A DNA stretch of 64,000 bases from Kitasatospora aureofaciens (GCF_001188955.3 NZ_JPRF03000037.1:20526-84525), one strand, 5' to 3'; positions 22,141 to 31,660 are shown, counted from the stretch's first letter. Translations and numbers: made by a program. Notes: generated by a model from the letters alone, not told the origin.

Positions 22141-24018
22141 GTGTCCCTTGAACGAGAGCGCAGAGATGTCCCTCGCCCACCCCACGCCGTCAGTGGCGTC
22201 GCGCGGGTGGGCGGCCACGGGCGCGGAGCCCGTCCGTCGCATCGCGCCCGTCGGCTGTACCAGCGCCGGGGTTTCTGGGCGGCTGTCGGCCTGGCGGTCG
22301 TGGGCGCCTCCGTGGCCGTGGTCAACACGGCCTCGGCGGGCACCGTGTCCGTGGACACGAGCCCCTGGTACCTGCTGGTCAACCGCAGCACCGGCCAGGT
22401 GCTGGACGACTACGGCTACGGCGCGTACGACGGCGCCCCGGTGGTGCAGTGGAGCCGCACCGGCGCGGCGAATCAGCAGTGGAAGTTCCTCGACGCGGGT
22501 GACGGGAACTACCGGCTGCAGAACCGGTACTCCGGAAAGGTGCTGGACGACTACGGCTGGTCGAAGGCCGAAGGCTCCCAGGTGAGGCAGTGGCGTGACC
22601 TCAACGGCGCCAACCAGCAGTTCCACCTGGAGAAGTCGTCGGACGGATACGTGCGTCTGATCAACACCTTCAACGGCAAGGCCGTCGAGGTCCCGCTCGG
22701 CTCCAAGACCGACGGGGGCCAGATCGCCCAGTACCACGACTGGAACGGCGCCAACCAGCAGTGGCAGCTCGTCCCGGCCGGCGGCGCGGGAGGCACCGGG
22801 AACACCGGGGGCTCCGGCAGCAGCGCCACGCCCCCCAAGCCCGCCACGCCGGGCGGCAGCGCTCCGACGAGCCAGGCCCCGGGTGGTAACCACCCGACGT
22901 CGGCGCCGCCGGCGGCTCCGGCCGGCGGCGGCAACAACTCGGCGAAGAGTTTCATGGGCAGCAACACGGTGCTGATCGGCGGCTCGATGTCCGACGCATC
23001 GGCGAACGCCGCACCGTTCGACGTGCAGTACGCCTACGTGCACAGCCAGCCCGCGCCCTCCTCGGACTACTACACGGCGGCCCGCTGCCAGGACGGGTGG
23101 ACGGGCTGGTGGGGTTGCTGGAACGGCAGCACCACGGCACCCGGCACGTACGTGACCTGGCGGGACGCCAAGGCGGCTCAGGAGACCTACCAGGGCAAGC
23201 CGCGTCCGCAGAAGTTCCTCTGGACCTGGTACTCGCTGCGTGACCTCGGCGACGCGGCGGGCCAGGGCGACGGTCCGGGCGAGGTCCAGGCCATCAACAG
23301 GGCCGACCTGCTCACCCGGTACCTGAACGACTACCGCTTCTTCCTCCAGAAGATCGGCACCTCGCACGACATGATCGACCTCGAGCCCGACTTCTGGGGC
23401 TACGTCCGGTCGCTCGGCGACCCGCACCACGTCGCCGCGCAGGTCACGGCCGCGGACCCGACGGACTGCGGATCGCAGGAGAACAGCGCCGCCGGACTCG
23501 CTCAGTGCCTGATCTCGATGGCGCACAAGTACGCTCCGAACACCGCCGTCGGCATGCACCTGTCCTGCTTCGACTGGCAGCAGAACACCCCGCAGTGTGT
23601 GAAGGACTACGCCCAACTCGGCGCACAGAACGCCGACTTCCTGGCCACCGACGTGTCGGACCGCGACGCGGGCTGGTACGCGCAGCCCGCCCACGGCGGC
23701 CTCGACAAGTTCTGGACCGACCAGAAGGCCGCCGCGCAACTGTCGTTCTACAAGACGATGGCCGAGTCGGTGGGCAAGCCGGTGGTCCTGTGGCAGATCC
23801 CCGTGGGCAACATGGCGCAGAACAACACGCTCAACCACTACAAGGACGACAAGGTGGACTGGTTCTTCGCGCACATGGACCAGGTGGCGAACGCGCACAT
23901 CGCCGGTCTGCTCTTCGGCGCGGGGCAGCAGGAACAGACCACGGCCGAGACCGACGGCGGAAACCTGATCAACAAGACGATCGCGTACCACAACTCCGGC
24001 GGTGCAGCGCTCAAGTAG
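22141..24018 (+). CDS. Secreted ricin-lectin protein with C-terminal TIM-barrel-like domain of unknown activity
   Basis: About 625 residues from GTG 22141 (ATG 22111 is an alternative). A basic stretch RARRLYQRRG and a hydrophobic helix to about residue 61 form a signal sequence ending near ASAG. A ricin-B domain follows (about 70-205) with three QQW/QQF repeats and LDDYGYG sugar-binding loops, then a Pro/Gly/Ser linker (205-255). The C-terminal 360 residues contain PQKFLWTWYSLRDLGDAAGQGDG, HDMIDLEPDFWGYVRS and KPVVLWQIPVGN, the look of a (beta/alpha)8 glycosidase with acidic residues after strand ends. No GH family could be assigned. It belongs to a block of secreted carbohydrate-active proteins. 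Confidence 0.75.
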   Translation: MSLERERRDVPRPPHAVSGVARVGGHGRGARPSHRARRLYQRRGFWAAVGLAVVGASVAVVNTASAGTVSVDTSPWYLLVNRSTGQVLDDYGYGAYDGAPVVQWSRTGAANQQWKFLDAGDGNYRLQNRYSGKVLDDYGWSKAEGSQVRQWRDLNGANQQFHLEKSSDGYVRLINTFNGKAVEVPLGSKTDGGQIAQYHDWNGANQQWQLVPAGGAGGTGNTGGSGSSATPPKPATPGGSAPTSQAPGGNHPTSAPPAAPAGGGNNSAKSFMGSNTVLIGGSMSDASANAAPFDVQYAYVHSQPAPSSDYYTAARCQDGWTGWWGCWNGSTTAPGTYVTWRDAKAAQETYQGKPRPQKFLWTWYSLRDLGDAAGQGDGPGEVQAINRADLLTRYLNDYRFFLQKIGTSHDMIDLEPDFWGYVRSLGDPHHVAAQVTAADPTDCGSQENSAAGLAQCLISMAHKYAPNTAVGMHLSCFDWQQNTPQCVKDYAQLGAQNADFLATDVSDRDAGWYAQPAHGGLDKFWTDQKAAAQLSFYKTMAESVGKPVVLWQIPVGNMAQNNTLNHYKDDKVDWFFAHMDQVANAHIAGLLFGAGQQEQTTAETDGGNLINKTIAYHNSGGAALK

Positions 24019-24032
24019 GCGGAGGAACGGCC

Positions 24033-24058
24033 GTGGCCCCGTCCTTCGGCGGGGCCAC
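24033..24058 (+). terminator. Hairpin after ricin hydrolase gene
   Basis: A nine-base stem GTGGCCCCG (24033-24041) pairs with 24050-24058 around TCCTTCGG. It starts 15 bases after the stop codon. Confidence 0.7.
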
Positions 24059-24155
24059 AGTCGTTCTTCTGGTGCGCGGCCGGGGCCTCGAGGGGCATGC
24101 CCCGAGTCTTCCCCATGAGCCCGCAGGAGCTGGTGCGGCCCGGCCGGTGGTGGTG

Positions 24156-25670
24156 TCAGAGGGCGGGGAAAGCGGGGAAGGTGCAGGTGGGGGCCGCGCC
24201 CGGGCCGTTGGTGGTGGTCAGGGTGACGTCGGGGCCGGACGGATGGAGGTTGGTGTCGGTGGCGGTGATGCGGGCGTTGGCGGCGGTCGCCGTGGTGACG
24301 TCGAGGTTGACGTGTTGCAGGGTCAGTTCGAGCGGGCGGGTCCTGTCCAGTCCGACGAGAGTGGATTTCGCGCCGCTGGGGGAGTGGGTCGCGGTGACGC
24401 CGTCGACGGTGATGCCGGTGAACCAGGGTGCGTTGGGGCCGCTGCCGCCGGAGTAGTGGGTGTCGAAGACGAGCGGGGCGCGGACGGCGTCGAGGCAGGT
24501 GTTCAGGTAGGTGACGCCGGTGACCCTGCCGCCGTTGGCGGGCGAGCTCTTGATGCGGATGCCGGTGCTGGAGCCGCTGGTGGTGCCGAGGGCATCAGTT
24601 CCGGTGAGGGTGTTGTCGCGGAAGAGGACGTTGGTCACGCCGCTGGTGGTCTCGCTGCCGATGGAGATGCCGTGAGTGCCGTAGAAGTGGTTGTTCGTCA
24701 CGGTGATGTTGCTGCTGGACCTGTTGCCGCCCTTGATGGCGATGCCGTCGTCGCCGTCCATGATGAAGGAGTCGGTGATGGTGACGTTGGTGGCGCCGGC
24801 CGGGTCGATGCCGTCGGTGTTGCGGGCGCCGGCGGGGGTCTTGATGCGTACGCCCCAGGCGGTGAAGCCGTTGCCACCGTTGTAGACGACGTGGAAGTTG
24901 GGGGAGCTCAGCAGGTCGACGTGGTAGAGGGTGAAGTTGTCGGAGTCGTCGGCCTGGATCAGGCGGGGGTTGTTCTGGTTGGATCCGGCTTTCTGGGCGT
25001 CGGTGGCGAGCTGCCACCAGCTGGTGGTGGTGCCGAGGACGGTCTGGTCGCCGCGGCCGTCGATGCGGCCCTGGCTGCCGTCGGCGGCGCGGACGGCCTC
25101 GATGCCGGCGTTGGCTCCGGCGACGCTGATCAGTGGTTTGCAGCCGCCGCCGGAGGAGGCGAGGGTGCCGCAGCGCGGCTTGCCGCTGATCTGGTAATCG
25201 GCGGGGTTACGTGAGCCGTAGAGGGTGACACCACTGTCCAGCAGCAGGACCTCGCCTCGGTGGACGGCCAGCGGTCCGGTGAGGAAGGCGTTGTGGCCGG
25301 AGTCCGTCGCCTGCAGCCGGACGGCCACCGTCTGCTGTCCGGTCTGGGCACAGGTGTCGAGGGCATGCTGGATGCGGATCGTGTCCGGTGGGGTGGTTTC
25401 GCTGCCCTGGTCGGTAGCGCGGGTGGGCATGGTCCGGGCGGCGGGAACGGTGGCACAGACGGTGGTGGGCAGTGCGGGCTCGGTGACATGGCGGGTGTCA
25501 CCGGTCGCTGTTCCGGCCGGCACGGTCGATCGCATGTGGGCCTTCGGGGTCAGCGTGGCCTGGGCGACCAGGGGGACGGCGGCGCCCATGACGGCGAGGA
25601 CTCCGGCGGTGGCGAGCACGCGACGGGTCGCCGGGCGTCGGCGGTGTGTGCGTCGGTCGAGATCTGGCAA
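24156..25670 (-). CDS. Secreted GH28 polygalacturonase-type glycoside hydrolase
   Basis: 504 residues from a TTG start at 25670, preceded by AGAAGGAC at good spacing; the same start type and site occur in the divergent xylanase gene. The signal peptide RRRPATRRVLATAGVLAVMGAAVPLVAQA is nearly identical to that of the neighbour. The catalytic domain is a right-handed beta-helix with the GH28 signatures NTDGID, DGDDGIAIK, GTHGISIGS and RIKS, giving the catalytic aspartates and histidine. It should cut alpha-1,4-galacturonan backbones of pectin. The control region is shared with the GH10 gene. Confidence 0.93.
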   Translation of the reverse strand: MPDLDRRTHRRRPATRRVLATAGVLAVMGAAVPLVAQATLTPKAHMRSTVPAGTATGDTRHVTEPALPTTVCATVPAARTMPTRATDQGSETTPPDTIRIQHALDTCAQTGQQTVAVRLQATDSGHNAFLTGPLAVHRGEVLLLDSGVTLYGSRNPADYQISGKPRCGTLASSGGGCKPLISVAGANAGIEAVRAADGSQGRIDGRGDQTVLGTTTSWWQLATDAQKAGSNQNNPRLIQADDSDNFTLYHVDLLSSPNFHVVYNGGNGFTAWGVRIKTPAGARNTDGIDPAGATNVTITDSFIMDGDDGIAIKGGNRSSSNITVTNNHFYGTHGISIGSETTSGVTNVLFRDNTLTGTDALGTTSGSSTGIRIKSSPANGGRVTGVTYLNTCLDAVRAPLVFDTHYSGGSGPNAPWFTGITVDGVTATHSPSGAKSTLVGLDRTRPLELTLQHVNLDVTTATAANARITATDTNLHPSGPDVTLTTTNGPGAAPTCTFPAFPAL

Positions 25671-25719
25671 CGGTCCGTCCTTCTGGAGCGGCGGCCCGCG
25701 GGCGCGGGCCGATTCTCCA

Positions 25720-25751
25720 TCAGTTGCCGTCGGTGGATGAAAGGTTGCCGT
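25720..25751 (-). promoter_or_regulatory. Conserved 32-base upstream element of GH28 gene
   Basis: Read on the minus strand this begins ACGGCAACCTTTC and ends GGCAACTGA, with 32 bases matching the element at 25877-25908 on the plus strand at most positions. It starts 81 bases before the TTG start, almost the same distance as in the GH10 gene. It is probably a shared operator or promoter element. Confidence 0.65.
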
Positions 25752-25876
25752 GCCGAAGTGTGTTCCTCCTGCCGGGCGCGCCGCCGCCGGGTGCACGTCT
25801 CACCGCGGGGAGGATAGGTGCCCCCGACGGGATGAGGGCCGCGCCGGTCCGCTCGACGGAAGATTCTTCTTCCCGA

Positions 25877-25908
25877 ACGGCAACCTTTCGATCCGGCAAG
25901 GCAACTGA
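25877..25908 (+). promoter_or_regulatory. Conserved 32-base upstream element of GH10/GH62 gene
   Basis: It begins ACGGCAACCTTTC and ends GGCAACTGA; it mirrors 25720-25751 on the other strand. It starts 83 bases before the TTG start. Identity extends beyond what a minimal promoter would need. Confidence 0.65.
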
Positions 25909-25959
25909 CGGGTAACCGGGGCACTAGACGGAGGCCCCCAGCGCCAGAAGGACAAGCCT

Positions 25960-28395
25960 TTGTCAGATCAGAACCGCTCTCATCGCCGCCGTCCGGCAAC
26001 CCGCCGCGTCCTCGCCGCCGCCGTTGTCCTCGCTGCCGTGGGTGCCGCCGTACCGCTGGTCGCTCAAGCCGCGTTCACCTCGAACTCCAGCACGCCGACC
26101 ACGCTGGGCGCGGGGGCGGCCGGCAGCGGCCGCTACTTCGGCACGGCGGTGGCCGCGGGCAGGCTCGGGGACTCGACGTACTCCACCATCCTCGACCGGG
26201 AGTTCACCGCGATAACCCCCGAGAACGAGATGAAGTGGGACAGCACCGAACCCTCCCGGGGCTCGTTCAACTTCGGCCCCGCCGACGCGATCGTCGACCA
26301 CGCCGCCGCGCACGGCCAGAAGATGCGCGGCCACACCCTGGTCTGGCACTCCCAGCTGCCCGGCTGGGTCGGCTCGATCAACGACGCCAACACCCTGCGC
26401 AGCGTCATGGACAACCACATCACGCAGGAAATGACCCACTACAAGGGCAGGATCTACGCCTGGGACGTGGTGAACGAGGCCTTCGCCGACGGCCCCAGCG
26501 GCCAGCACCGCAGCTCGGTGTTCCAGAACGTGCTGGGCAACGGCTTCATCGAAGAGGCGTTCCGCACCGCCCGGGGCGTCGACCCCGGGGCGAAGCTCTG
26601 CTACAACGACTACAACATCGAGAACTGGTCCGATGCCAAGACCCAGGGCGTCTACGGCATGGTCAAGGACTTCAAGTCCCGTGGCGTGCCGATCGACTGC
26701 GTCGGGTTCCAGAGCCACTTCGGCGCGGGCGGGCCGCCGGCGAACTTCCAGACCACGCTGTCGAGCTTCGCCGCGCTCGGCGTGGACGTCCAGATCACCG
26801 AGCTCGACATCGCCCAGGCCCCCGCGAGCGCGTACACCGACACCGTCCGTGACTGCCTCAACGTCGCCCGCTGCACGGGCATCTCGGTGTGGGGCATCCG
26901 CGACAGCGACTCGTGGCGCGGCGGCGAGAACCCGCTGCTGTTCGACGCCAGTGGCAAAAAGAAGCCCGCCTACGCCGCGGCGCTCACCGCCCTCGGCGGC
27001 GGCAGCAGCGGTGGCGGCGGCACCCAGGGCGGAGGCATCAGCTCCGGCACCGTCTACTCGCTCTCCGCGGCGGTCGGCGGGCGCGTCCTGGACGAGCCCG
27101 CCGGGCAGAACGGCAACGGCACCCCGCTTCAGGTGTGGGACGCCAACGGCGACGCGCCCAACCAGCACTGGCGCGCCGACCGCAACGCCGACGGCTCCTA
27201 CACGTTCACCAACCTCGCCAGCGGCCGGGTCCTGGACGAGCCCGGCGGCCGGACGGCCAACGGCACGAAGCCGCTGGTCTGGGACGCCAACGGCGGTGCC
27301 AACCAGCACTGGCGTGCCGACCGCAACGCCGACGGCTCCTACACCCTGATCAACGTCGCCAGCGGCCGGGCACTCGAACTCCCCGGCGGCCAGAGCGCCA
27401 ACGGCACCTCCGTCCAGATCTGGGACTCCTGGGGCGCCGCCAACCAACACTGGAACCTCGGCTCGTCCGCACCGGCGGCCGGCGGCACCTGCACCCTCCC
27501 GTCGACGTACCACTGGTCCTCGACGGGAGCGCTGGCGCAGCCGGCGAACGGCTGGGCCGCGGTGAAGGACTTCACCGACGTGGTCTACAACGGCAAGCAC
27601 CTGGTCTACGCGTCGAACGTGAACGGCTCCTCGTACGGCTCGATGATGTTCAGCCCCTTCACGAACTGGTCGGACATGGCCTCGGCCGGGCAGACCGGGA
27701 TGAACGAGAAGGCGGTGGCGCCCACCCTGTTCTACTTCGCACCGAAGAAGATCTGGGTCCTGGCGTACCAGTGGGGTCAGTGGCCGTTCGTCTACCGCAC
27801 GTCCAGCGACCCGACCAACCCCAACGGCTGGTCCGCGCCGCAGCCGCTGTTCACCGGCGGCATCCCCAACTCCGGCACCGGTCCGATCGACCAGACGCTG
27901 ATCGGTGACGACCAGAACATGTACCTGTTCTTCGCCGGTGACAACGGCAGCATCTACCGGGCGAGCATGCCCATCGGAAACTTCCCGGGCAACTTCGGCT
28001 CCTCCTACACCACGGTCATGAGCGACTCGGAGAAGAACCTCTTCGAGGCCCCGCAGGTCTACAAGGTCAAGGACCGAAACCAGTACCTCATGCTCGTCGA
28101 GGCCCGCGGCGCGAACGAGCAGCGCTACTTCCGCTCCTTCACCGCCTCCAGCCTGAACGGCTCCTGGACCCCGCAGGCCGCCACCGAGGACCACCCCTTC
28201 GCGGGCAAGGCCAACAGCGGTGCCACCTGGACCAACGACATCAGCCACGGCGACCTCGTCCGCAACAACCCCGACCAGACCATGACCATCGACCCCTGCA
28301 ACCTCCAGCTCCTCTACCAGGGCAAGTCCCCCACCGCGACCGGCTCCTACGACCGACTGCCGTGGCGGCCCGGCGTCCTCACCCTCCAGCGCTGA
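25960..28395 (+). CDS. Secreted trimodular GH10 xylanase - CBM13 - GH62 arabinofuranosidase
   Basis: 811 residues from a TTG start with GAAGGA seven bases upstream. A signal peptide covers residues 1-39. GH10 spans about 45-345 with acid/base E173 (WDVVNEA) and nucleophile E281 (QITELDI). A Gly/Ser linker leads to a ricin-type CBM13 (about 357-500) with three NQHW repeats. The C-terminal module (about 510-811) begins STYHWSSTGALAQPANGWAAVKDFTDVVYNGKH and carries the GH62 landmarks FEAPQVYKV and DISHGDLVR. One polypeptide would thus cut arabinoxylan backbones and remove arabinose side groups. A terminator follows at 28501. Confidence 0.96.
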   Translation: MSDQNRSHRRRPATRRVLAAAVVLAAVGAAVPLVAQAAFTSNSSTPTTLGAGAAGSGRYFGTAVAAGRLGDSTYSTILDREFTAITPENEMKWDSTEPSRGSFNFGPADAIVDHAAAHGQKMRGHTLVWHSQLPGWVGSINDANTLRSVMDNHITQEMTHYKGRIYAWDVVNEAFADGPSGQHRSSVFQNVLGNGFIEEAFRTARGVDPGAKLCYNDYNIENWSDAKTQGVYGMVKDFKSRGVPIDCVGFQSHFGAGGPPANFQTTLSSFAALGVDVQITELDIAQAPASAYTDTVRDCLNVARCTGISVWGIRDSDSWRGGENPLLFDASGKKKPAYAAALTALGGGSSGGGGTQGGGISSGTVYSLSAAVGGRVLDEPAGQNGNGTPLQVWDANGDAPNQHWRADRNADGSYTFTNLASGRVLDEPGGRTANGTKPLVWDANGGANQHWRADRNADGSYTLINVASGRALELPGGQSANGTSVQIWDSWGAANQHWNLGSSAPAAGGTCTLPSTYHWSSTGALAQPANGWAAVKDFTDVVYNGKHLVYASNVNGSSYGSMMFSPFTNWSDMASAGQTGMNEKAVAPTLFYFAPKKIWVLAYQWGQWPFVYRTSSDPTNPNGWSAPQPLFTGGIPNSGTGPIDQTLIGDDQNMYLFFAGDNGSIYRASMPIGNFPGNFGSSYTTVMSDSEKNLFEAPQVYKVKDRNQYLMLVEARGANEQRYFRSFTASSLNGSWTPQAATEDHPFAGKANSGATWTNDISHGDLVRNNPDQTMTIDPCNLQLLYQGKSPTATGSYDRLPWRPGVLTLQR

Positions 28396-28500
28396 CCCCG
28401 CCTGATCCACGGTGATCGCGATCGGGTGCGGCCCGCCGGCGCGTAACCGAGCGGTTCACGCCGCGGGCGGCTCCACCCGCTGACCGGCACTCGCCGCATC

Positions 28501-28535
28501 GAGGAACCCCAGCCGTGCGCCGGCTGGGGTTCCTC
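28501..28535 (+). terminator. Hairpin terminator after GH10-GH62 gene
   Basis: A 15-base perfect stem (28501-28515 with 28521-28535) with a five-base loop, followed by CTTCG. It lies within the 318-base gap before the Uma2 gene; the rest of that gap shows nothing else. Confidence 0.85.
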
Positions 28536-28713
28536 CTTCGTGGACCTCCGCCGCGGGTAGCCGAAGCGTTCAGCCGCAGCACGTCGCTCTCGTCCCGGGC
28601 GTGGGGCGAAAACGTCCGCGGGAGTCTCGGAACACCGCGCACGAAGGCCGTCACAGCCCCAGCGCCGGACTACTCTGAGGGTGTTGCCCGGCACACCCCA
28701 GGAGACACCGCGC

Positions 28714-29259
28714 ATGAACCCGGAGCACTTCGCACTTCTCGAAGAAGCCCGCCGGAGCCTGCCCGACGGATTCAAGGTGGAGATCTCGGGCGACACCATC
28801 GTCATGATGGTCAGCCCCTCGGGCATCCACCAGCGAAACCTGCTACTGGTCCGCCGCCAGTTCGACAGGCACGCCCCGGTCGACCTGCTGCCGAGTGAGA
28901 ACACCGACCTCGTCTCGCCCAACGTCGGCAAGAGCCGCAATCCGGACCTGACATACCTTCCGAGTGAGGCGTTGGAAACGTCCGACAACCAGGTCCCGTC
29001 CGAGCTCGCCGCGGTCGCCGTCGAGCTGGTCTCCCCCTCGAACCCGGAGAACGACTGGGTGGGGAAGGTTCGCGACTACCCCCTGATGGGCATCCCGCTG
29101 TACTTGCTGGTCGACGCCAGGCAGAAGACCGTGACCCTGTTCAGCCGACCCGACGGTACGAAGTACCACCGCCGTGAGGACGTCGACTTCGGCGAGACGC
29201 TGCGCATCCCCGAGCCGTTCGACTTCGACCTGGTCACGAGCGACCTGCTGCCGTACTGA
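28714..29259 (+). CDS. Uma2 family (DUF820) putative endonuclease
   Basis: 181 residues from ATG 28714, preceded by CAGGAG at nine bases; a further upstream in-frame start adds residues with no good ribosome site. Segments VEISGDTIVMMVSPSGIHQRN, SRNPDLTYLPSEAL, VAVELVSPSNPENDW and YPLMGIPLYLLVDA match the PD-(D/E)XK-like Uma2 fold, with D in NPDLTY, E in VAVELVSPS and D in LLVDA as active-site candidates. These genes are common as scattered copies in Streptomyces; their function is unknown. Confidence 0.9.
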   Translation: MNPEHFALLEEARRSLPDGFKVEISGDTIVMMVSPSGIHQRNLLLVRRQFDRHAPVDLLPSENTDLVSPNVGKSRNPDLTYLPSEALETSDNQVPSELAAVAVELVSPSNPENDWVGKVRDYPLMGIPLYLLVDARQKTVTLFSRPDGTKYHRREDVDFGETLRIPEPFDFDLVTSDLLPY

Positions 29260-29408
29260 TCCGCGCCGGCTCGTGCTCCCCGCCGCCGGTTGACGCCAAC
29301 GCTGACGCCAACCGATCCGGACGACGGCGCTCGACAGCGGCCTTCCCCGGACGGCAGAGGTGATCAGGCCGGGGGCGTTCCCCTCCTCAGCCGCCGCCCG
29401 ACCGCCCC

Positions 29409-30452
29409 TCACCGGGCGAGCCGGGCGGCGAGCCAGTCCGCGGTGGCGGGGAGCCAGTCGGGCAGGGCGGTGCCGAGCAGGTGGTTGCCGTGCGGGACGA
29501 GGAGGAGCTCGGCGTTCGGCGCGTGCTCGGCGAGGACGGTGGCGTTGGTGACGCCGGGGATGCGGTCCTCGCCGCCCTCGACCACCAGCAGCGGCAGGGT
29601 GATGGTCGGCGCGAGCCCGGTCAGGTCGAGCCGGTCGGCGAAGGCCCGGGCCGCCTCGGGGCCGCCGCAGCGCTGGCCGAGGGTCTCGGTGACGAACGGC
29701 ACCAGGTCCGCCCAGTCCAGCCGGTACGGACCGCTGACCGCCACGGCGGCGCGCAGCCGCGGCTCGTGGGCGGCGGCCATCGCCGCGTAGTAACCGCCCA
29801 GGCTGAGCCCGACCACGGCGGTGCGGCCGAGGTCCAGGCCGTCGTGCGCCGCGAGCGCGTCCAGCGCCCGGCCCACCACCCGGTGGTAGTCCGGCTCCGG
29901 CGCACTGGTGGCCGCCAGCACGCCCTGCCCGGGCCCGTCGATCGCCAACACGGCGATCCCCCGGGCCAGCAGCGCGTCGGCGAGCGCGTGGAACTCCTCC
30001 TTCGAGGAGTCCATGCCCGGCACGATCAGCACCACCGGACCGCCGGACTCCGCCGGGCGCCGCAGCCAGCCCGCGAAGCCCTCGCCCTCGACCCGCGCCG
30101 CCTCCGGCTCCAGCAGCGCCAGCGACTGCCGCATCGCCTCGTCGGCCTCGGCGGCCAGCCGGGCGGCGCCCGCCCGGTCGGGGTGCGGCATCAGCCCGGC
30201 CGCGTGGAACCAGCGGGCGGCACTGCGGTAGGCACCACCCGCGGTGACCGTACGACCCTGGGCAGCGGCGATCCCGGCCTCAGCGGCGTACCGGCGCCCG
30301 ACCGCGCCGAACGCGGCCGGCCAGTCGCGCAGCGAACCCAGCGCCCCGGTCACCCGGTCGTACTCGTACAGGTCGAGACCGGCGCCGTGGGCACGCGGTC
30401 GGGTCTCCGCGATGAACGCGGGCAGCAGACCGGGGGTGTCGACGAAGGACAC
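29409..30452 (-). CDS. Alpha/beta hydrolase (FrsA/DHPON-hydrolase-like)
   Basis: 347 residues with a helical N-terminal cap (about 1-130) and an alpha/beta-hydrolase core: oxyanion segment VPGMDSSKEEFHALAD, nucleophile S217 in VVGLSLGG, acid D in GGEDRIPG (about 296) and histidine in PHGNH (about 323). The architecture resembles FrsA/DUF1100 and 2,6-dihydroxypseudooxynicotine hydrolase, which cut C-C or ester bonds. It follows the reductase gene by 23 bases in the same direction, so both form an operon controlled by the divergent LysR gene. Confidence 0.88.
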   Translation of the reverse strand: MSFVDTPGLLPAFIAETRPRAHGAGLDLYEYDRVTGALGSLRDWPAAFGAVGRRYAAEAGIAAAQGRTVTAGGAYRSAARWFHAAGLMPHPDRAGAARLAAEADEAMRQSLALLEPEAARVEGEGFAGWLRRPAESGGPVVLIVPGMDSSKEEFHALADALLARGIAVLAIDGPGQGVLAATSAPEPDYHRVVGRALDALAAHDGLDLGRTAVVGLSLGGYYAAMAAAHEPRLRAAVAVSGPYRLDWADLVPFVTETLGQRCGGPEAARAFADRLDLTGLAPTITLPLLVVEGGEDRIPGVTNATVLAEHAPNAELLLVPHGNHLLGTALPDWLPATADWLAARLAR

Positions 30453-30475
30453 GATGAAAGCTCCTTTTCCGGCAA

Positions 30476-31396
30476 TCAGGCGACGGTCAGCACGGCCTTG
30501 CCGCGGATCCGCCGGTCACGCAGGTCGGTGAGGGTGGTCGCGGTCCGCTCCCAGGGCGCGACCAGGCCGATCTCCGGGGTCAGCCGGCCCGCCCCCACCA
30601 GGCGCACCAGGGTGGCCAGGTCCTCGCCGTCCGGGACGTCCGAGTCGGCGTAGTGGAAGTGCCGCAGGGCGGCCGACTCGGGACCGGCGAAGAAGTCGAA
30701 GAAGTTCAGCGTGGCCGGCGTGCGCGAGGCCTGGCCGAACCAGACCAGCGTCCCGCGCCGGTCCAGCCGGGCCAGCGCCAACGGCAGGTTGTCCCCACCC
30801 GTGGACTCCAGCACCAGGTCGTACGGGCCCCGGGCCTCACCCAGCCCGTGCACCACCTCGGCCGCCCCCAGCTCGGCCAGCCGCCGGCCGCGCTCCGGCG
30901 AAGCGGTCACGACGGTCAGCTCGGCCCCCGCCGCCGCGGCCAGCTCGGTGAAGTAGTGCCCCACCCCACCGGACGCCCCGGTCAACAGCACCCGCCGCCC
31001 GGCCACCGCCCCCACCGTGCGCAGCAGCCGCAACGCGGTCAGCCCCGCCAACGGCAGCGCGGCCGCCCGTACGGCATCCACGCTGTCCGGCAGCTCGGCC
31101 AGCGAGGACACCGGCACACACACGTACTCGGCCCACCCCGCCGCCGGCGGATGCCCCACCACCCGCCGACACACCGCAGGCCCCGACCCGTCAGCCGCAG
31201 CCTGCACCACCAGCCCGGCCACGTCCTTCCCCGGCCGCCACCCGTCCCTGGGCGCCTCCAGCTGGAACGTCTCCCCCCGGTTCACCGAGAAGGCCTCCAC
31301 CTTCACCAACACCTCCCCCGGCCCCGGCTGCGGCTGCTCCACCTCCGCGAACCGCACCGGCTCCACCGCGTCCCCCGTCGCCACCAGCGCCTTCAT
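30476..31396 (-). CDS. Zinc-independent MDR-family reductase (quinone-oxidoreductase-like)
   Basis: 306 residues. GroES-like N-terminal half (MKALVATGDAVEPVRFAEVEQPQPGPGEVLVKV, VNRGET, RPGKDVAG) and a Rossmann half with VLLTGASGGVGHYFTELAAAAGAELTVVTASPER. The catalytic zinc ligands of alcohol dehydrogenases are absent, as in NADPH:quinone oxidoreductases. It is first in the operon with the hydrolase and divergent from a LysR gene 264 bases away. Confidence 0.92.
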   Translation of the reverse strand: MKALVATGDAVEPVRFAEVEQPQPGPGEVLVKVEAFSVNRGETFQLEAPRDGWRPGKDVAGLVVQAAADGSGPAVCRRVVGHPPAAGWAEYVCVPVSSLAELPDSVDAVRAAALPLAGLTALRLLRTVGAVAGRRVLLTGASGGVGHYFTELAAAAGAELTVVTASPERGRRLAELGAAEVVHGLGEARGPYDLVLESTGGDNLPLALARLDRRGTLVWFGQASRTPATLNFFDFFAGPESAALRHFHYADSDVPDGEDLATLVRLVGAGRLTPEIGLVAPWERTATTLTDLRDRRIRGKAVLTVA

Positions 31397-31660
31397 CCCC
31401 GCTCCTCACCTCGTCGGAGCCCCCACTCCACCGCCCCCACCGCCCCCCGGTCCAACAACCACCGGACAGCGACGACAACCATCAGCTGTCACAGCCGCAC
31501 CCCACCCCTCCCTCGTGGGCGCTCAGGGCAAAGCCCGCGTGCCCACCGCAAGCCCCCACCCGCGCCCCACCCAACCAGGGCGAGAGGGGTGCGCCCCGGC
31601 GTCACCCACCCTCCCGGGAGCCCCCACCCCCAACGACAACCCCCCGCTAGGGTTCCCCAG

